DNA from: Bacteroidales bacterium H10 | GTDB lineage: Bacteria; Bacteroidota; Bacteroidia; Bacteroidales; Muribaculaceae | Assembly: GCA_001701295.1 (NCBI GenBank) | Contig: DAAV01000006.1 | Span: forward strand, 1,573-22,049 | Direction: 5' to 3' | DNA: 20,477 bases | Shown: positions 16,720-20,477 of the stretch, piece after piece | How the letters are laid out: every line of letters begins with the position of its first letter | Numbering within the stretch: position 1 is the stretch's first letter | Notes under the pieces: generated by a model | Seen by the model: the letters and a program-made list of their open reading frames with translations, nothing else | Told to the model about the DNA's origin: nothing | The model's database searches: none | Position numbers and translations under genes: made by a program

Positions 16720-16760
16720 ATGTGTCACCGTTCGACAACTTGAACGGGCACATGACACAT
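16720..16760 (-). promoter_or_regulatory. Bulged long inverted repeat in the regulator gene's 5' leader
   Basis: ATGTGTCA-CCGTTC (16720-16733) pairs perfectly with GAACGG (16742-16747) and TGACACAT (16753-16760), leaving an 8-nt loop and a 5-nt bulge, 14 bp in all. It lies between the regulator's -7 box and its ATG, so it would be in the leader RNA. It could instead be a DNA operator for autoregulation. TGTCA/TGACA recurs three times across 16723-16768. Confidence 0.5.
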
Positions 16761-16777
16761 TATTGTCAAATTTTCTG

Positions 16778-16785
16778 CAAAGATA
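16778..16785 (-). promoter_or_regulatory. -7 box of the regulator gene
   Basis: Reads TATCTTTG on the minus strand, a perfect TAnnTTTG, about 88 nt before the regulator ATG. No clear -33 element was found. The TTTTTTATA tandem of the two structural-gene promoters is absent here, which fits low constitutive expression of the sensor. Confidence 0.55.
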
Positions 16786-16839
16786 ACTATAATATTGTAA
16801 ATTAGGCGCATTGACTGATAAAAATCGGGCCATGCAACA

Positions 16840-16898
16840 TTTTTTATATCTTAAGACTGTTTTTTTATAACACTTCGTTTTATTTAGATATAGATTTG
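16840..16898 (+). promoter_or_regulatory. GH32-MFS-fructokinase promoter with tandem TTTTTTATA candidate operator
   Basis: -7 box TAGATTTG (16891-16898). Copies of TTTTTTATA are at 16840-16848 and 16861-16869, 21 bp apart. The proximal copy ends 21 nt before the -7 box. Both spacings are identical to the susC promoter. There is no TTTG at -33. The leader to the ATG at 16965 is about 60 nt. No upstream gene is terminated in this direction, so a terminator does not explain the T-runs here. Confidence 0.65.
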
Positions 16899-16964
16899 CA
16901 ACCGAAACCGGACCGGCTCCGGATTCCCAACCGATTATTCAAGAAAAAACTAGACAGGACCAAT

Positions 16965-18806
16965 ATGGAAAAACTCAAACAGATCATGACGGGAGCGGCC
17001 TCTTTTCTTCTTCCGCTCGCAGCTCTTGCGAGCGAAGGGGTCGAGGTGAGCCATCTCGGGACAGACAACACTCTTGTCCGCGTGACCGGAGAAGGCAAAT
17101 ATCTAATACTGCCGATTCAGGAAAACATCGACGACGCAAAAATAAACGTGATCGTCGACAACGAGATCGTAAAGACCTTCTATGCGCGTCTCGCCAAGTC
17201 CAGGACAGACTATACCGTGCCGTTCGATCTGACGCCTTATGAAGGCAAAAACGTGGAGTTGATGATCGAGACCCCCCAGGGGCGGAGCAGCGTCCGCGAG
17301 GCCAAAGGAGACGCATGCTGGAAAGGGCTGAGCCTCAGCGATACCTTCGACACCTCCAACCGTGAGAAATATCGCCCGACCTACCATCACACGCCGCTCT
17401 ACGGATGGATGAACGATCCCAACGGCATGTTCTATAAGGACGGCAAGTGGCATCTATATTACCAGCACAATCCCTACGGATCGAAATGGCAGAACATGAC
17501 ATGGGGACATTCGGCCAGCACGGATCTCGTCAACTGGGAGCACCTGCCCCTGGCCATAGAGCCCGACGGACTCGGCGCGATATTCAGCGGAAGCTGCGCC
17601 ATAGACAGGGAAAACAGTGCCGGCTATGGCGAGAACGCGGTGGTGGCCATGTACACTTCGGCCGCAAAAAGCCAGATACAGAGTCTGGCAGGCAGCAAAG
17701 ACGGTGGTCTGACATTCGAGAAATATTCCGTAAATCCGGTATTGCCGCTTGAAAGCGAGGCCCGCGACCCCAACATGTTCTGGAATCCGGAGACAAAAGA
17801 GTGGACTCTCATACTCGCGCACGCACTGGACCATGAGATGCTGATATTCACGTCGCCCGACCTGAAGGCGTGGACACTGCAAAGCGCGTTCGGCAAAGGC
17901 CTTGGAGCACAGGAGGGCGTATGGGAATGTCCGGATCTTTTCGAACTGAACGTGCCCGGAAGCAAAAAAAGCAAATGGGTGCTCATCTGCAACATCAATC
18001 CGGGAGGCCCCTTCGGAGGATCGGCCGCGCAATACTTCATCGGCGACTTCGACGGCAAGACTTTCCGGGCCGATACTGACAAAAACGGCAATGTCCCGAC
18101 CAAATGGATGGACTACGGCAAAGACCACTATGCCACTGTAAGCTGGAGCGACGCCCCCGACAACCGCCGAGTAGTCATCGGCTGGATGAGCAACTGGGAA
18201 TATGCAGCCGAAGTCCCGACACAACAGTTCCGCAGCGCCAACACATTGCCACGAGAGATGAAACTTTTTAAAGGCGCCGACGGAGATCTTTATCTCGCCT
18301 CGGCTCCCGCGTCAGAACTGCTCGGGCTAAGAGGCGCCGCAATAGCGGAATCGGGCAAAGCCAGTCTCGGCAAGACAGACCTGAACTTCACCATACCGGC
18401 CGATACAGAGGGACTTTGCGAGATAACGGCATCGTTCGACGCAGGAAAGAAATCGAAAGTCGAACTCACGCTCAGCAACAAAGAGGGAGAGAAAGTCATA
18501 ATGACATATGATGCGGCCACACGCACCATGGCCTTCGACCGCACCGGCGCAGGGCTATCTGACTTCAGCCAGAGTTTCCCCGCAGTCACAGCGGCTCCGA
18601 CACGCGAGAACAACGGAAAAATAGAATTACGCATCTTTGTGGACCGCTCGAGCATCGAGCTTTTCGGCAACGAGGGACAATTCGTCATGACCAATCTCGT
18701 ATTTCCCACATCGCCCTATCTCAACCTGAGCATATCGGCGCCCAAAGGAAACGCCAGACTCAACAATCTCAAGATTTACGGAATCAAATCACAGTCATCC
18801 AAATAA
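16965..18806 (+). CDS. Periplasmic DUF4980-GH32 exo-fructanase (levanase/inulinase/invertase type)
   Basis: A 613-aa glycoside hydrolase family 32 enzyme releasing fructose from imported fructo-oligosaccharides. Signal peptide about 1-23 (FLLPLAALASEG) without a lipobox Cys, so probably soluble in the periplasm. An N-terminal DUF4980-like beta domain covers about 25-115 (VSHLGTDNTLVRVTGEGKYL...). The GH32 propeller follows from about 140, with nucleophile motif WMNDPNG (Asp151), RDP (Asp268) and acid/base WECPD (Glu321), all canonical. The C-terminal beta-sandwich has FVDRSSIELFGNEGQFVMTN (from 558). The start is ATG 16965-16967. An in-frame TTG at 16896 lies inside the -7 box and is rejected. 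It is first of three plus-strand genes, and its stop is 3 nt before the transporter. Linkage specificity (beta-2,6 or beta-2,1) cannot be read from sequence. Confidence 0.95.
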   Translation: MEKLKQIMTGAASFLLPLAALASEGVEVSHLGTDNTLVRVTGEGKYLILPIQENIDDAKINVIVDNEIVKTFYARLAKSRTDYTVPFDLTPYEGKNVELMIETPQGRSSVREAKGDACWKGLSLSDTFDTSNREKYRPTYHHTPLYGWMNDPNGMFYKDGKWHLYYQHNPYGSKWQNMTWGHSASTDLVNWEHLPLAIEPDGLGAIFSGSCAIDRENSAGYGENAVVAMYTSAAKSQIQSLAGSKDGGLTFEKYSVNPVLPLESEARDPNMFWNPETKEWTLILAHALDHEMLIFTSPDLKAWTLQSAFGKGLGAQEGVWECPDLFELNVPGSKKSKWVLICNINPGGPFGGSAAQYFIGDFDGKTFRADTDKNGNVPTKWMDYGKDHYATVSWSDAPDNRRVVIGWMSNWEYAAEVPTQQFRSANTLPREMKLFKGADGDLYLASAPASELLGLRGAAIAESGKASLGKTDLNFTIPADTEGLCEITASFDAGKKSKVELTLSNKEGEKVIMTYDAATRTMAFDRTGAGLSDFSQSFPAVTAAPTRENNGKIELRIFVDRSSIELFGNEGQFVMTNLVFPTSPYLNLSISAPKGNARLNNLKIYGIKSQSSK

Positions 18807-18809
18807 ACC

Positions 18810-19991
18810 ATGTCACAGACTCAAACAATCGCCGCGACAGGCAAATCGTCGCTGGCGCAGATAATCCCGGTGATGTTCTGCTTCTTCGCCATGGGCTTCG
18901 TGGACCTCGTCGGGACAGCCTCGAACTATGTCCAGAAAGACCTCGCACTCACCGATTCGCAGGCCAATCTTTTCCCCTCGCTCGTATTCTTCTGGTTTCT
19001 TATCTTCTCGGTGCCGACAGGCATGCTGATGAACAGGATCGGCCGCAAGAACACCGTGCTGATAAGTCTCATCGTGACCGCCGTATCGCTGATACTCCCC
19101 GTTTTCGGTGAAGGCTACTGGCTGATGCTTGCGGCATTCAGCCTGCTGGGAATCGGGAACGCCATCATGCAGACATCGCTCAATCCACTCGTCACAAATC
19201 TCATCAGCGGCGACAGACTCGCCTCGACACTGACATTCGGACAGTTCGTCAAGGCCATAGCGTCATTTCTCGCGCCGATCATCGCGGCATGGGGCGCGAC
19301 CACCGCTTTCGTGACCTTCGGTCTCGGATGGCGCATACTGTTCGTGATCTATGCGGTGATAAGCTGTCTGTCGGTGGCCGTACTCGGCGCCACACCGATA
19401 GAAGAGGAACGCCCCGACAAGGCATCGGGCATCGGTGAATGTCTCAGGCTTTTAGGACGCCCCTTCATACTTCTCTGTTTCTTGGGCATAATGTGCCATG
19501 TGGGAATAGACGTAGGCACCAACACCACAGCGCCCAAGATCATCATGGAGCGTCTGGGTCTTCCACTCGAAGACGCATCGTTCGCCACCGGACTCTATTT
19601 CATATTCCGCACGGCGGGATGTTTCCTCGGAGCCTTCATCCTGCGGGTCATGTCGCCCAGACTCTTTTTCGGCATCAGCGTGCTGATGATGGCCGTGTCG
19701 ATGGCCCTTCTGTTCGCCAGCCATTCGCTGGCGGGAATATATGTCGGTATAGCTTTAGTCGGATTCGGCAACTCCAACATCTTCTCGATAGTCTTTTCAC
19801 AGGCTCTTATAGCGGCTCCCAGAGAGCGTAACGAGGTTTCGGGCCTTATGATCATGGGTCTGTTCGGAGGCACGATCTTTCCGCTCGCCATGGGTTATGC
19901 CGCTGATGCCATGGGACAGGCCGGAGCAATAGGCGTAATGGCTGTCGGAGTCATCTATCTTCTTTTCTACACACTTAAAATAAGTAAGTGA
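18810..19991 (+). CDS. MFS sugar transporter, FucP-like, probable fructose importer
   Basis: A 393-aa major facilitator protein with about 12 hydrophobic spans, no signal peptide and the usual MFS loop motif after span 2 (GMLMNRIGRKN, near residue 71). Mid-chain cytoplasmic loop about 195-210 (TPIEEERPDKASG). The second half contains the conserved-looking CHVGIDVGTNTTAPKII. It resembles the FHS/FucP branch common in Bacteroidetes loci. It lies 3 nt after the GH32 stop and 38 nt before the fructokinase, so translation is probably coupled within one operon. In the corresponding Bacteroides locus, the transporter next to fructokinase carries fructose across the inner membrane. Here that role is inferred from context. 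Confidence 0.9.
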   Translation: MSQTQTIAATGKSSLAQIIPVMFCFFAMGFVDLVGTASNYVQKDLALTDSQANLFPSLVFFWFLIFSVPTGMLMNRIGRKNTVLISLIVTAVSLILPVFGEGYWLMLAAFSLLGIGNAIMQTSLNPLVTNLISGDRLASTLTFGQFVKAIASFLAPIIAAWGATTAFVTFGLGWRILFVIYAVISCLSVAVLGATPIEEERPDKASGIGECLRLLGRPFILLCFLGIMCHVGIDVGTNTTAPKIIMERLGLPLEDASFATGLYFIFRTAGCFLGAFILRVMSPRLFFGISVLMMAVSMALLFASHSLAGIYVGIALVGFGNSNIFSIVFSQALIAAPRERNEVSGLMIMGLFGGTIFPLAMGYAADAMGQAGAIGVMAVGVIYLLFYTLKISK

Positions 19992-20029
19992 TCAACCAAG
20001 TCAAACCAATAAAACTGCCAGATAAAAAT

Positions 20030-20477
20030 ATGAAAAACTTGACAATAGGAATGGGCGAAGCCTTGTGGGACGTCCTTCCGGAAGGAAAAAAAATAGGAGG
20101 CGCACCGGCCAACTTCGCATATCACGTATCTCAGTTCGGCCTCCCGGGCATGGCCGTCAGCGCTATCGGCGACGATGCGCTCGGCAAGGAGATACGCGAG
20201 AATTTCACCTCAAAAGGACTGAAACATCATCTTGCCACAGTACCGTACGCCACAGGCACTGTACAGGTGGAGCTCGACCCCAACGGAGTGCCCCAGTACG
20301 AGATCAAGGAAAACGTGGCTTGGGACAACATACCATGGACTCCGGAACTCGAGGAAATAGCCCGAAACACAAAAGCGGTATGCTTCGGCTCACTCGCCCA
20401 GCGCAATGTCGTGTCGCGCGAGACAATAGGCAGATTTCTCGACACGATGCCCCGCGGGGAGGATTCGCTGGTGGTGT
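20030..20477 (+). CDS. PfkB-family fructokinase (3' end off the window)
   Basis: Cytoplasmic sugar kinase, expected to convert fructose to a fructose phosphate for glycolysis. The first 149 codons are visible, roughly half of a typical 290-300 aa protein. The N-terminus MKNLTIGMGEALWDVLPEGKKIGGAPANFAY has the PfkB substrate-binding pattern (GE.LWD and GGAPAN). This is followed by FGLPGMAVSAIGDDALGKEI, the PfkB signature-1 region (GDD..G). The ATP-binding DTxGAGD motif would be beyond the edge. It starts at ATG 20030-20032, 38 nt after the transporter stop, with no promoter or terminator between. Fructose specificity is inferred from the GH32-transporter context and from the same order in the Bacteroides fructan locus. 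Confidence 0.92.
   Translation, partial: MKNLTIGMGEALWDVLPEGKKIGGAPANFAYHVSQFGLPGMAVSAIGDDALGKEIRENFTSKGLKHHLATVPYATGTVQVELDPNGVPQYEIKENVAWDNIPWTPELEEIARNTKAVCFGSLAQRNVVSRETIGRFLDTMPRGEDSLVV

Noticed and set aside
16896..16964. TTG-initiated extension of the plus-strand GH32
   Set aside because: The TTG is part of the -7 box, and the added residues precede a good signal peptide.
1..20477. CRISPR arrays, tRNA/rRNA genes, insertion sequences, prophage
   Set aside because: No regularly spaced repeats, RNA-gene signatures, transposase or phage genes were seen on either strand.

Overview
The window looks like chromosomal DNA of a Bacteroidales bacterium, possibly a Muribaculaceae-type gut member. 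I infer this from the SusC/SusD pair, the hybrid two-component regulator, Bacteroidetes promoters with TAnnTTTG -7 boxes, a type IX secretion C-terminal tail and a fairly GC-rich coding style. Family-level placement is a guess. I saw no rRNA, tRNA, IS element or CRISPR array.

Left part (1-4.9 kb, all minus strand). The 5' 357 codons of recA run off the left edge. A strong intrinsic terminator separates recA from bioB. Next come an inner-membrane Gate-domain protein and an outer-membrane OprO/P-type porin, 19 bp apart and probably one operon behind a recognisable promoter. Between the Gate gene and bioB lies a 13-codon remnant of a type IX sorting tail.

Right part (4.9-20.5 kb). This is a nearly complete fructan utilization locus, most like the levan/fructan locus of Bacteroides thetaiotaomicron (BT1754-BT1765 type). 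Minus strand, in transcription order: hybrid two-component regulator, susC, susD, a DUF4960 surface glycan-binding lipoprotein, and a LamG-GH32 enzyme with a type IX tail, closed by a 12-bp-stem terminator. Plus strand, divergent from the regulator: a periplasmic DUF4980-GH32 fructanase, an MFS sugar transporter and a PfkB fructokinase cut by the right edge. Inferred flow: surface binding and cleavage of fructan, SusCD import, periplasmic exo-hydrolysis to fructose, MFS uptake, phosphorylation. Periplasmic fructose is probably sensed by the regulator.

Most notable observations. (1) The susC and plus-strand GH32 promoters share two copies of TTTTTTATA exactly 21 bp apart, the proximal one at an identical distance (21 nt) from the -7 box. 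This is a candidate operator for the regulator. (2) At susC this element overlaps a 53-nt hairpin that also looks like the regulator gene's terminator. (3) The LamG-GH32 protein has WTNECHG where GH32 enzymes have WMNDPNG, so the nucleophile Asp is Glu, and it appears to be sent out by type IX secretion. (4) BioB has Ser at the position of a canonical [2Fe-2S] ligand Cys.
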